A stretch of DNA of 64,000 nt from Hevea brasiliensis (Eukaryota; Streptophyta; Magnoliopsida; Malpighiales; Euphorbiaceae), in the NCBI RefSeq assembly GCF_030052815.1, contig NC_079505.1:30372287-30436286 (forward strand), in the 5' to 3' direction. Positions 37,001-48,509 of the stretch are shown piece by piece. Position numbers and translations under genes: made by a program. Below the pieces are notes generated by a model that saw nothing but the letters and a program-made list of their open reading frames with translations, was not told the origin of the DNA and searched no databases. Within the stretch, counting starts at the first letter, position 1. Every line of letters begins with the position of its first letter.

Positions 37001-38501
37001 CAAATCTACAGTGAGTTATGGCTTACTGTTCATTTGGTCATTTCTGCAGGTGCTGTTGCAGGGGATCCGGATTGGGGCCAAGTTTTGGTCCACTTGCTTT
37101 GGTCTTTTGGGCATGGTTTCTTCAGCAAAAATGTGCCATTATAAGCTTAGTTTCATATCCAATTGGCCAAACATCAATTGGACCTACACAGCCAAAGTTA
37201 TGGCTATGCAAGTGGACTGAATTTTCAATCACCCTGTTGCACTCACAAGGCAGCATGCTCCTTCACTTTGCCATGCTACATTTCAGTCCAATTTATGGCC
37301 AACTTACCTAAAATGGTCACTAATTGACCATTAAAATGTTCTCTAACAATTTCCTAAGCCAAGTCAAATTTTCACTTCTCAAAACCCTAGTTTTCCCTTA
37401 TGATTCACACATACACCTACTTAAGCACTTCCATTCATTATATATGTGTATATACACCTTAAACATAATCTCTAATTCATTCTAAGTCCATTAAAACCAT
37501 CAAAAACACTCCATCATTGTTCCTTCCTTAGGGCTGCCGAAAATCATAGTAGGCATACACATAATTTTGGTTCATTTAAGTTACAAATTCATACTTGTTT
37601 CAAGTCTCTAGCATGGAAATAAAGAGTTTTGAGTATATATGTGCACTAACCTTGAATAGGGCAGATTTTTCCCAACTCAAACTTCACTTCCTTTCCTTTT
37701 CTTGGCTGCCAAACATTTCCCCAAGAGGTATGGACAAGTTTTGATGAAGGTGACTTAGGGTTTAGTAGTGGAAATTCATGAGAAAAATGAAAGTGATGAA
37801 AGAAACTTCTATGGAGGCTATGGAGAAGAGAGTCATGTATTGGAGGAAGAAGAAGAAGAAGAGCAGATTTATTTTGGTCCATTTTGACTCTTTTAAGTGT
37901 TTTAAGAATGCTTATTAACTTGTGATTGGTTGGGATTAAGTGAGTGACATCATGTGATGTCATTATCTTTAATTTTCCTTATTTTCTTTTCTTTTCTTTT
38001 CTACTAGCTTCAAATTAATTTTTCATCAACATTAATTCATATTTTATGTCATAATAATTATTTAATCAACTGGACAAGTCGGCCAAAAATCGTCTCTGAA
38101 GGCGAAATGACCAAAATGCCCTCCGTTTGGCTTAACGGGTCAAAATTGTCTGTACCGATTGAAAAATTTTTCTAAATATTTTCTTGGCATTCTAATGCCA
38201 TAGGAACCTCAATGACCCTTCTCTGGAGTCCCAAAAATTATTTTATGAATTTTCTCTCTGGTCTAGGGCTCCTCGTTGCGAGAATCGCAACTTCCCTCTG
38301 GGTTATCCATCGCTTGGGCACCGGCTCATTTGACTTAGTTGTATTTTATTTCTAAAATTTTTACTAAATTTTTCTCATCAATATTTGAGTTAATTATGGT
38401 TCCTCACTTTAGTTTAAATATTTTTTTCAAGTTCTAGTCAGACGACCGACATCGGTCACCGAATAAGAGATCGTATGAATTGCTACCGGGAGGATGTTAC
38501 A
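34039..38501 (-). repeat. Element F 3' LTR (4,463 bp)
   Basis: Direct repeat of 38857-43315. It contains the hairpin ctaagca-tttc-tgcttag (34712-34729), a short tandem repeat (35232-35304), repeated gtcaac-aaaatgttgac segments (36005-36370) and A-like modules towards 38.5 kb. No gene is supported; the short ORFs are duplicated in both LTRs. Confidence 0.95.
35232..35304. repeat. Roughly 19-21-bp tandem repeat in the F LTR
   Basis: Four units of ggcataaa(a)gccatgaata. The second copy is at 40045-40117 in the other LTR. Confidence 0.85.
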
Positions 38502-38856
38502 ACTCTTCCCCTCTAATTTAAATTTCGTCCTCGAAATTTATCCAATGTAAATAGCCAAGGAGCTACTACTTCTTTATTTCTTCACCTTTCCGTGTTATCC
38601 TATTTCACTTTCTCCTTAGTCTCAATCCTATCCTCAAACAATTATGTACTCATCCTTTTTCATCTTAAATACAGTCTCCTTCTCATCTCCATTCGCTATC
38701 TCATTGTCTCTTCACTTTCTTATTCCATACCTTAACCTAAAATAAACGGGAAATACAGATCTGCAATAGTGTCACCTCGACTCTTATGAATGCAATGCAT
38801 GATATGCAATCTATCTAGGTCCAGAAACGCCTAAACCGCGCTCTGATACCACTAAA
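38502..38856 (-). other. Element F internal region (355 bp, no gene)
   Basis: From the PPT side (minus strand: aaattagaggggaagagtt at 38502-38520, next to the aaatttcg-tcct-cgaaattt palindrome) to the PBS side. No ORF of note and no pol similarity is visible. The two ends are homologous to the ends of the A internal region; the middle is a short AT-rich join. Confidence 0.9.
38840..38851 (-). other. Element F PBS (tRNA-iMet)
   Basis: The minus strand reads tggtatcagagc five bases from the LTR, intact and placed as in A. Confidence 0.92.
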
Positions 38857-41800
38857 TGTGACACCCCTTACCCGACTACGGTAGCAGAGCAAGTTATGCC
38901 ACTCGATTGCCTGAGCACTCTTTTTTATCTGATTTCATTACAGTCCTTGATTTATTTATTCTAAAACTTTATTGAAGATTTAGGCTATTTTTACTTTTAT
39001 CAAAATCTAACTAAGTTGGAAATTTCAAAAATTTTAACGATAATCCGACAAAGTGTCATTGTAATTTGATCGATAGCTTCTTCTGAACCTGCCAAAGACA
39101 ATTTCAATATATACTCAATTTCTCAAACTTAATAGTCTCAAAATTTTTCAAACATAATGTATCTCAATGCAGTATCCAGATTTCTCAGAAATCTCATTAG
39201 ATTTTCAATATCTCAATATTCACAAGTATAATCTCATTATAACTCAAATTCAATTCACATACTAAAATACTTACTTTGAATAGCTTCCATAATTCATAGG
39301 TTAATTACATGAGTTTATTTTGTACAAGATATACAAATAATTTACAATGTGCTAGGAATGAACAATATACATAACATGTATAAAATGAGCCCTATCTACA
39401 TGCATTGCTGAGGAGGTGACAATCTTGAACTCTTCTGACACTTCTGCAGATCTGGGCTCCAAAAATCTCAGTCGACAGTCTACTGGTTTTACCTTCAGTA
39501 CCTGCGCGAGGAAGCAATTCCATCGCGCTAAGCATTTCTGCTTAGTGGTGCAATAATATAACTGAAATAATATATACAAGTAAAGAAAGAAATAAATGAT
39601 AATTCAGATACTCAAGAATCAATTTAATTTGGTATGGTATTTCTAGTATCAACGATCTTATATACTAGTTTGTTCCTCTTTGGAAGTGCTTAGTTTATAA
39701 CTTTTTAGTAATACTAGCAGGTATATAATTTATTCTATCTGTATTGTATTTCAAGTCCTGCATTTCTCGCAATTTATATTTTTGTTATGTTTCTTTTGCT
39801 AATCTCTTTTGCTTATTCATTCAATACTTAATTTAATTGTATCGATTTTCATTATACTTAACTTAACTTAGCTCTGAATTGAATAATACTTTAATTGATC
39901 GCCAAGTAACCTATACTAGACGATCGGATCGATAACGGGTCGTTGGCACCGACACCGCGGTGCCTCGGGCCGTCATACCATGGGACGCAGAACGTCAACC
40001 ACGTATGCAGTCAGTATGGCTAAAGAGCCATGATATCACATAATCGGCATACAAGCCATGAATACGGGCATAAAAGCCATGGATACGGGCATAAAGCCAT
40101 GAATACAGGCATAAAGCCTTTCCTTTCGCAGTACTGCTAAAACAATACCCTATTGGCATGCTAAACTATCCAAACCAATCTTATTAGGTATACTAGGGCA
40201 TTTGATACTTTAAAATATTAATATATTGTGCTTTATGACTTCATTATTTCATGATAAATTTCAATCATAGTTCATACATTCATTTGATCATTTATATGAT
40301 CACAATTCACATCAATTATCCTTTTATACCATTGTACTCAAAATACTTCTCCTCTTTACAATAATGAGAACTAATGTCTCATTCATACATTTATATGGTT
40401 TATTTATCCATTCATTATGTTATTCATATTGATCACAATTCTAAACAATGGTTCACATGTACCATTGTATTCAAAACATTTTTCCTTTCTCATTTATACA
40501 TTCAAGAATCTACTTATGTAATTACAAATTTTATATTTCAAATTGAGTTACTAATATTTTATGAATTCCATTTGTGATGGGCATATATGCCCTAACTATC
40601 TATTCACATCAATTAGGTGACTTATTTTTCATGTTTCAAGTAATCCATGAATATTTCATGGATTTCAAATTTATGGCCTAAATTTCTTTTTAACAAATTT
40701 GACTAGGATGCATAGTCCATATTTGTCATACAATTTTAAGCATTTAAGCTTAGAATTGGTTCTAGGTCTTCATCTTAATTCACTAATCATTTTGATTACT
40801 ATTCACCATACTAGTCAACCAAAATGTTGACCTTTTTATACTTAATGGATATATTAATTCTAATTACACCAAGATCCCACATTTTGAGTTTTACATTTAC
40901 TAGTATTAATTGCCAATTGCAATTTAAAGTCCCCTAGATGCATTTCTAATTTCAAATTTTGAATTTTAAGTTTTGGTGTCACTATTCACCTCATTGGTCA
41001 ATAAAAATGTTGACTTTTGCATAGACAATAGGTACATTGATTTTAACACTCCCGATGTACCACATTTTGCATTTAAAACTTGTTGGAATCAATTACCAAA
41101 TCCATTTCCAAGCTTATTTCAAGTTTTCATGTCACTATTCACTTCATTAGTCAACTAAAATGTTGACTTTTGCATAGAAAATATGTACATTGACTTTGGC
41201 ACTTCAAACATACTACATTTTTCATTTAAAACTTGTTGGTTTTGGTCACTTTCTCAAAGCTTAGGTCATTTTGGCAAAATTGCCAATTTTCGGTTTTGGT
41301 GCTCCGAAGTTGCACTGTTTCATTGGTCGATTTACTGTTAGAATTTGATAAAATTTCCTTCATAGAAAATGTTCCTTATTTTGTCTAGTTGAATTTCTTT
41401 TTTTGAATCACTCCATTTGGAGTTTTGTAGCTCAAGTTATGGCCAAAATAAGTTTATCGCTCACGTGCAATCGCTCATGCTGAGATTTTGGGTCTGGCAG
41501 ATTTTTGGTCCAACTTTGGTCAGTAATTTTGATCAAGTTAAGTTCATAATTTGGTCTAACTTTCTTCTTATGAAATGTTCTACCATACCTTAGCTTTTCA
41601 TCGGTTCAAGAATCGCATAAATTCGAGTTTTCTAGAGAGAGTTATAGTCCTCCAAACATTGTTGCTCAAATGAAAATCTGCAGAGTTGCAGGTTTGAACA
41701 AGAATCGTGGATCGCCATTTGGGTTAGGTTCTGGTCATAATTTGGGGTAGGTTTCTTCATGAAAGTTGTTTGTCTATGTATTAACTTGTTGCTGTAAAAT

Positions 41801-43315
41801 TTCATGTCAATTGACCAAATCTACAGTGAGTTATGGCTTACTGTTCATTTGGTCATTTCTGCAGGTGCTGTTGCAGGGGATCCGGATTGGGGCCAAGTTT
41901 TGGTCTACTTGCTTTGGTCTTTTGGGCATGTTTTCTTCAGCAAAAATGTGCCATTATAAGCCTAGTTTCATGTCCAATTGGCCAAACATCAATTGGACCT
42001 ACACAGCCAAAGTTATGGCTATGCAAGTGGACTGAATTTTCAGTCACCCTATTGCACTCACAAGGCAACATGCTCCTTCACTTTGCCATGCTACATTTCA
42101 GTCCAATTTATGGCCAACTTACCTAAAATGGTCACTAATTGACCATTAAAATGTTCTCTAACAATTTCCTAAGCCAAATCAAATTTTCACTTCTCAAAAC
42201 CCTAGTTTTCCCTTATGATTCACACATACACCTACTTAAGCACTTCCATTCATTATATATGTGTATATACACCTTAAACATAATCTATAATTCATTCTAA
42301 GTCCATTAAAACCATCAAAAACACTCCATCTTTGTTCCTTCCTTAGGGCTGCCGAAAATCATAGTAGGCATACACATAATTTTGGTTCATTTAAGTTACA
42401 AATTCATACTTGTTTCAAGTCTCTAGCATGGAAATAAAGAGTTTTGAGTATATATGTGCACTAACCTTGAATAGGAAAAATTTTTCCCAACTCAAACTTC
42501 ACTTCCTTTCCTTTTCTTGGCTGCCAAACATTTCCCCAAGAGGTATGGACAAGTTTTGATGAAGGTGACTTAGGGTTTAGTAGTGGAAATTCATGGGAAA
42601 AATGAAAGTGATGAAAGAAACTTCTATGGAGGCTATGGAGAAGAGAGTCATGTATTGGAGGAAGAAGAAGAAGAAGAGCAGATTTATTTTGGTCCATTTT
42701 GACTCTTTTAAGTGTTTTAAGAATGCTTATTAACTTGTGATTGGTTGGGATTAAGTGAGTGACATCATATGATGTCATTATCTTTAATTTTCCTTATTTT
42801 CTTTTTTTTTCTTTTCTACTAGCTTCAAATTAATTTTTCATCAACATTAATTCATATTTTATGTCATAATAATTATTTAATCAATTGGACAAGTCGGCCA
42901 AAAATCGTCTTTGAAGGCGAAATGACCAAAATGCCCTCCGTTTGGCTTAACGGGTCAAAATTGTCTGTACCGATTGAAAAATTTTTCTAAATATTTTCTT
43001 GGCATTCTAATTCCATAGGAACCTCAATGACCCTTCTCTGGAGTCCCAAAAATTATTTTATGAATTTTCTCTCGGGTCTAGGGCTCCTCGTTGCGAGAAC
43101 CGCAACTTCCCTCTGGGTTATTCATCGCTTGGGCACCGGCTCATTTGACTTAGTTGTATTTTATTTCTAAAATTTTTACTAAATTTTTCTCATCAATATT
43201 TGAGTTAATTATGGTTCCTCACTTTAGTTTAAATATTTTTTTCAGAAGTTCTAATGTCCTGACCGACATTGGTCACCTAATGAGATCTATGAATTGCTAC
43301 CGGGAGGATGTTACA
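38857..43315 (-). repeat. Element F 5' LTR (4,459 bp)
   Basis: Partner of 34039-38501. Long stretches are almost identical, but differences are clustered in short patches (for example 38925, 39062-39085, 41457-41485, 41700-41715, 43250-43290). The tandem repeat is at 40045-40117. Confidence 0.95.
40045..40117. repeat. Roughly 19-21-bp tandem repeat in the F LTR, second copy
   Basis: Same array as 35232-35304. Confidence 0.85.
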
Positions 43316-45271
43316 GACTTAGCTTATGAAACTATTAAAGAACACTCTAATGGTCAATTAGTGACCATTTGAGGTATGTTGACCATAAATTGGATTGAAA
43401 AATGGCTTGGCAAAGAGAATGACTATGCTGCCTAAAGATAGCAGAATGGGGACTGACAATCCAGTCCAGTTACAGAGCCATAACTTTGGCTGTGTTGGTC
43501 CAATTGGTGTTTGGCCAATTGGACATGAAACTAGGCTTATAATGGCACATTTTTGCTGAAGAAACCATGCCCAAAAGACCAAAGCAAGAGGACCAAAACT
43601 TGGCCCCAATCCGGATACCCTGCAACTGATTCTGCAGAATGACCAAATGAATAGTAACTGTTCATTTGGCCATAACTCACTGTAGATTTGGTCAATTGAC
43701 CTGAAATTTTTACAGCAACAATTTAAGACATAGACAAACAACTTTCATGAAGAAACCTACCCCAAAATATGGCCAGAACCAATTCAAAAATGCAATCACA
43801 GTCACTGTTCATGTTACTGTAGATATGGTCAATTCTGCAGATTGGCAATCCGGCCAGCTGTGGTTTTTGAGCCATATCTAGAGCTACAAAACTCCAAATG
43901 GAGTGATTCAAAAAAGGAAATTCAACTAGACAAAATAAGGAACAACTTTCATGTTTGTCATTTCTTCAAATTCTCACTGCAACAGTGTTTAATGGAACAG
44001 TAAACATATGCTTCAAAAACTGAAATTTTCTGCCCTCTTGGTTTTAAGTTAGAAATGGTAAATGTGACCAATCCCAACAAGTGTTAAAAGCAAAATGTGG
44101 TATGTTGGGAGTGCCAAAACCAATGTACCTAATTTCTACCTAAAAGTCAACATTTTAGTTGACCAAAGAGGTGAATAGTGACACCGAAACTTGAAATTCA
44201 AAGATTGAAGAATTTTAAAGTATCGAATGCCCTAGTATACCTAACAAGATTGGTTTGGATAGTTTGGCATGCCAATAGGGTTCAGTTAGCAGTACTGCAC
44301 ATGGCGATATGCCATTCTATGATTTCATGGCTTTTAGCCATTCTGACTTTGTATTGAGACTTGGCCTTGTGCCTGATATTATTTACAGCTTGTTAGTTGT
44401 TCTGTTGCACACCGGGAGATGCATATGTGACCGATGGTGTGACGGCCTGAGGTACTAGGTACCCAGTGCCAGTTTACCCGTTATCCAATCCAGTCGTCTA
44501 GTGTAGGTTACTTGGGTAACCAAATGAATAAAAGTGGACAAAGTAAATGATATATAAATACCAAACAAATAAAACGTACACATTCACTACACATTTAATT
44601 TCTTGCTATTTTCTTTTATTATATTATTGCACCACTAAGCATTATTGCTTAGCGCGTTGCTTTTGCCATGCGTAGGTTCTGGAGATACAGATCGTGAGCC
44701 CAGTAGACCGCAGACTGGGTGAGTCCATCCTGCAGTTCTGCACAGTGTCCATGTCACCTCAACTTCTGCAGTGCATTGGTAGGACACTAGGCGTCATTTT
44801 GATATTTTGTAGCTAATTTTTACTTCCTCATATGTATTTGAACTTATGTAATGTATTTTGATGTTCATGTAAACAATGAAAGTTATGGTTATGAATGCAA
44901 AATTTGAGCATTTATTTATTGTTGTATATGAGCATTATGAGAAATGGATGTTTGAGAAATGAAAAGGTTGTTGAGAACCGAAATTGAAAATTGTTGAGAT
45001 TTTGGATATTGGAGTTTGAGATGATTGAATACAAATATTGGAAGTGTTTTTAACAGGTTCCGAAGAACTGTTTTCTCCATTTTTAGCCAGTACTCCGCCG
45101 AATTTTCTTTAAAATCTTCGGAATCTCAAATAAATAATACTTTTGATAAATGGCTAAAATAAATTATATTCACAAGCATGGTATCAATTAATTAAAGTAT
45201 ATTAGAATGTGCCGGTAAACCGTGTGGCATTACTTACTCGGGTATACTGTACACAGGTAAGGGGTGTCACA

Positions 45272-45630
45272 AACTCTCCCTCGATCTCTTAGTGTATTAA
45301 GGATTTAAGTTGAGAACTCGGGTAAGAACTCTCCCTCGATCTCTTAGTGTATTAAGGATTTAAGTCGAGAACTCGGGTAAGAACTCTCCCCAGATCTCTT
45401 AGTGTATTAAGGATTTAAGTTGAGAACTCGGGTAAGAACTCTCTCTCGATCTCTTAGTGTATTAAGGATTTAAATTGAGAACTCGGGTAAGAACTCTCCC
45501 CCGATCTCTTAGTGATAAGAATTTAAATTAAGAACTCGGGTAAGAACTCTCCCCCGATCTCTTAGTGTATTTGGGATTTAAGATGAGAACTCGGGTACAA
45601 ACCCTCCCTCGATCTCTTAATGTTAAGAAT
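45272..45630. repeat. 55-bp minisatellite, right block
   Basis: About six to seven copies of the unit with ctctccctcgatctcttagt and ggatttaagttgagaactcg. It continues the block at 32679-32897 and ends near cttaatgttaagaatggc. Confidence 0.92.
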
Positions 45631-46603
45631 GGCATTTTATTAAAATTCTAACCCAGGGATTCGGGTAAGGGTTCTATCCTTATCCCCTTCGTATTGGAAA
45701 GAATTACCGAAGGCACGGAGCCCCCTTTAAAAGGCTTTTCCTGGGCTATGGAATTCCATAACTAGATGGCGAGCGTTGAGCCAAGCTTCTTGCCGATCTT
45801 TCGCATGGTTGCTTTACCTGAAGTCTTTGTTTTTTGCTCCGTCTCTTTTGGGTCACCTATCCGAGGTTCAAACTTTGTCTTGATTCTCGATCCATTGTTT
45901 TGTCATCTAGGCTCACTCCAGGGTTCGATCTCGTGACTTATTTTCTCCTTCTGACCTTTCTCGCTTATAATGACTTTTCTATAATCACTTGTGTCACACT
46001 CATTCTCTTATTATTTTCATTTCTTAGTGCTAAAAGCTATCGGGGTAGAACCCCAACCTATACTCTTCAGAGTATTTACGAGTCACCGATGACTCGAACA
46101 TTCATTTTCGAGGGAAATAAAATAAAGTGAAGATAAAGATGAAATTTGTGAACTAACGAAAAGAGATAAAAATATGAATTACGATTTAAGACAACCTATC
46201 CTAAGATTCAGCATGATTAGATACCTTAAAAACTTAAGAAAATGAGCTAAGGATATTCGACAAACAATAAGTTGGATGCTTACCTGTAGAAAGTTGAGAC
46301 GACGGATGAGCTGACACTGATATCGACAAATCTTTGGGAGCTGAAGATTGAGATGGCTGAGCAATTGGAGCTGACCCGAGGTGACAGGGATGAAGTGAAG
46401 TGGGGGTTGGGCTCACCGGATAATGAACAGATGCTAAGGATGAGAGTCACAGAGTTTAGAGCTCTTTTGAGTGAGATACTCCAGAAAACTGGTTTTGGAA
46501 GTTTCTCAAAACTTTGAGAGCTTTAAATGACAAACAATATGGCTATGTCAAAGTTCAGAGTTTTCTCACGATCATCACCCCCCTCTATAGTATTACAAGT
46601 AGG

Positions 46604-46612
46604 TATTTATAG
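46604..46612 (-). promoter_or_regulatory. Candidate TATA box of the D LTR (sense)
   Basis: The minus strand reads ctataaata, in GC-poor context upstream of the leftward R/U5 part of the LTR. The position is compatible with the sense promoter of D. Only the motif is seen; transcription is not shown. Confidence 0.4.
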
Positions 46613-47295
46613 GGAATGGGTGCTCAAAGTGGAGGGTCAGGATTACATTAAGAGGAGATGGAAGCCCTAGATCCAAAAGGACATAATCTGATGTTTGGGA
46701 ATTAAAGAGAATCAAAATTGAGGGTTGGGATTTCATTCAGAATTTATGTCCTTTCTCCCCTTGATCCAACGCTGAAGGGGCTTGCCTTACGAAACGAATC
46801 CAAAGGTTGGGAATAAAAGGCACCGAATCTGCCGTCTACTTTTGATCCGAGGGCTCCAAATCCATCCTTACAATTACAATCAATGGTGTAAATCAAGATG
46901 TACTGGGCTACTTTAACTATTTGGAATCTGGCAGCTAAGAGTGTGTCCTTACAAATGAGACGTGTGGTGAGGATCAGATCATGCCTGCAATGCTTTAACT
47001 AACTCGGATCTGACTGTGGAGAGAGCTAATTAAAGGCCATGATTGGAAATTATTCAACTCCCTGAGTTCTCTGATCTTATGGGTCGTTCCTTGCTTTTCC
47101 GATCTTCCCATTATGACCGTCCCCTTTTAGGGTCATTATTCCGATCTCTATCTCCTGCATCAGGTCCCTTCTTATTTTCTGATCTATTTATTCTTGATCT
47201 TTCCTCTCTATCTAACCTGTATCGGTCAAAGCAATAAATTCTTCAGTTACTGATGCATCCACTTCGAGTTCTATATGTAATAAATGTTGGGGCCC

Positions 47296-47519
47296 TATAT
47301 ATATGCCGAGGGATTTTCCTTTGCATATTCACAACTTTCTTCGGTGAATCTTCAATGTTTCATTCTTCAGTTCTTGGCTTTTCCAGCAAGAATCCTTCCC
47401 ATAACAACCACTTTAATCTTTTTCCGAATGCTTTCTTTGTTCATTTCCTGAAAATGAGCAACTCCAGTGGTCAGAGGTTCATAAGGGTTTATTCAATAAT
47501 GGTGAGGGAATTGGACTAA
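47296..47519 (+). pseudogene. Degenerate duplicate of the promoter and ORF start found at 48345
   Basis: A tatatata box (47296-47303) is followed 158 bp later by ctgaaaatgagca with the ATG at 47454. The unit at 48345 has tataaata followed 165 bp later by ctgaaaatgagcg with the ATG at 48510. Upstream words such as cttt-ttcatttcctgaaaatga against ttcattttctgaaaatga are shared. The reading frame after this ATG (MSNSSGQRFIRVYS) soon ends. It looks like an older tandem copy of the antisense gene start. Confidence 0.55.
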
Positions 47520-47900
47520 TTAACTAATCAAGGTCAAAACTAACTACTGCATCGATCTCGGGTTGACCCATCGGCATGGCTTGTAGACTGATCTCTGAGA
47601 AGAGGATCATTAATTTCAATCTTAATATCAGTGACTGCCTCTTGAAGTTTACTTGGTTCCTTACCATCTTGAGGGTCCCAATTGCAGCTCAATTCTGGTC
47701 GATGAAATCAATAATGACGCCGCTCAATATCATGAGAGTCATAGTTACCCCAGCTATGCTGTGCATCTGCCCAATATTTATTGCTGGCTTTCTGATCAAA
47801 CACATCTTTTGATTTAGCCACAAGACTAGGCTTTGACATAGGCCAGCATTCTGGGCTTCGGAGTAGTCTTAAGTTAGGTAGAATGTAGTGCTAATTTTGA

Positions 47901-48060
47901 GAGATTGCCCAAATGATGTAATCTGATCTTTTGAGATCGCCCAAATGATATAATCTGATCTTTTGAGATCACCCAAATGATGTAATCTGATCTTTTGAGA
48001 TTGCCCAAATGATGTAATCCGATCTTTTGAGGTCGCCCAAATGATGTAATCTGATCTTTT
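47901..48060. repeat. 32-bp tandem repeat, exactly five copies
   Basis: Five units of gagattgcccaaatgatgta plus atctgatctttt fill 160 bp without a gap, with a few substitutions. The array lies about 290 bp upstream of the TATA box of the antisense ORF. Confidence 0.95.
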
Positions 48061-48344
48061 GGAAATAAAATGAAATTTTACTTGAATGTTTTTGTTTTAT
48101 TATTGCATTGGTTATTTTTTCGATCTCTGATAAATGTGCCCGATCTTATCCCTGGACGAATCGCCTTTTGTCAATCCGAGAGTTTGGAAACGTGTTCAAT
48201 TTGATGACCTTCATTGACTGATCTCATTTATCAAACCTTTTTACTATTTTTCTGGAATCTTCTTGTGACGTGTCATTAAGGCGGCCCGATTTCACTAACC
48301 GATGTGTCACTTGGGACTTCATGAGCATGTAATGCTCAGACAGG

Positions 48345-48352
48345 TATAAATA
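48345..48352 (+). promoter_or_regulatory. TATA box of the antisense ORF
   Basis: tataaatagggg is a strong plant-type TATA box, 165 bp before the ATG at 48510 and on the strand opposite to the D pol. The leader between is pyrimidine-rich. This is motif-level evidence only. Confidence 0.55.
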
Positions 48353-48509
48353 GGGGAAAGGTTAGTCATTTGTTCCCTTATGTCATTTTCAGACCTTCCC
48401 TAGCGACTTCAACACTCCCTCTCACTTTCTAAAGTTTTCAGGCACCGATTCACACTCTGATAAGGGCTTTGATCTTTTCTTGGTTGGTTTTCACTTTCAT
48501 TTTCTGAAA

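Larger units (their letters stand above)
34039..43315 (-). mobile_element. Element F: non-autonomous LTR element made almost wholly of LTR
   Basis: A 9,277-bp insertion with TSD gactt has two LTRs of 4,463 and 4,459 bp separated by only 355 bp, so about 96% of the element is LTR. The internal region keeps a PBS for tRNA-iMet and a PPT, and has no gag or pol. The sequences next to PBS and PPT match those of element A (for example gtgtcacctcgactctta near the PBS). The last 1.5 kb of the LTR, 37.0-38.5 kb, also resembles A. F could be copied only with proteins supplied by an A-like partner (inference). It resembles LARD or TRIM classes in lacking genes but fits neither by proportions. Confidence 0.93.
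32903..45271 (+). mobile_element. Element E: solo LTR of the A family, interrupted by element F
   Basis: The two parts 32903-34038 and 43321-45271 (1,136 + 1,951 = 3,087 bp) together form one LTR that matches the reverse complement of the A LTR from end to end: TGTAACACCTCC at the start and GGTAAGGGGTGTCACA at the end. It has TSDs aactc on both sides and no internal region, so it is a solo LTR left by LTR-LTR recombination. Shared A modules include a decayed ccaaatgaatagt palindrome, gtccaattgg inverted repeats (43498-43525) and the hairpin ctaagca-ttat-tgcttag (44635-44652). No gene is supported in it. Confidence 0.92.

Noticed and set aside
46575..46600. Alternative D PPT (agaggggggtga on the minus strand) with a short LTR starting near 46575
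   Set aside because: It lies downstream of the likely sense TATA box, which would leave the LTR without a promoter; the PPT at 51019 next to TGTAAACAC fits better. Kept as an alternative because only one LTR is visible.
47901..48060. CRISPR-like array
   Set aside because: The units are contiguous with no unique spacers, and the setting is a plant retrotransposon LTR.
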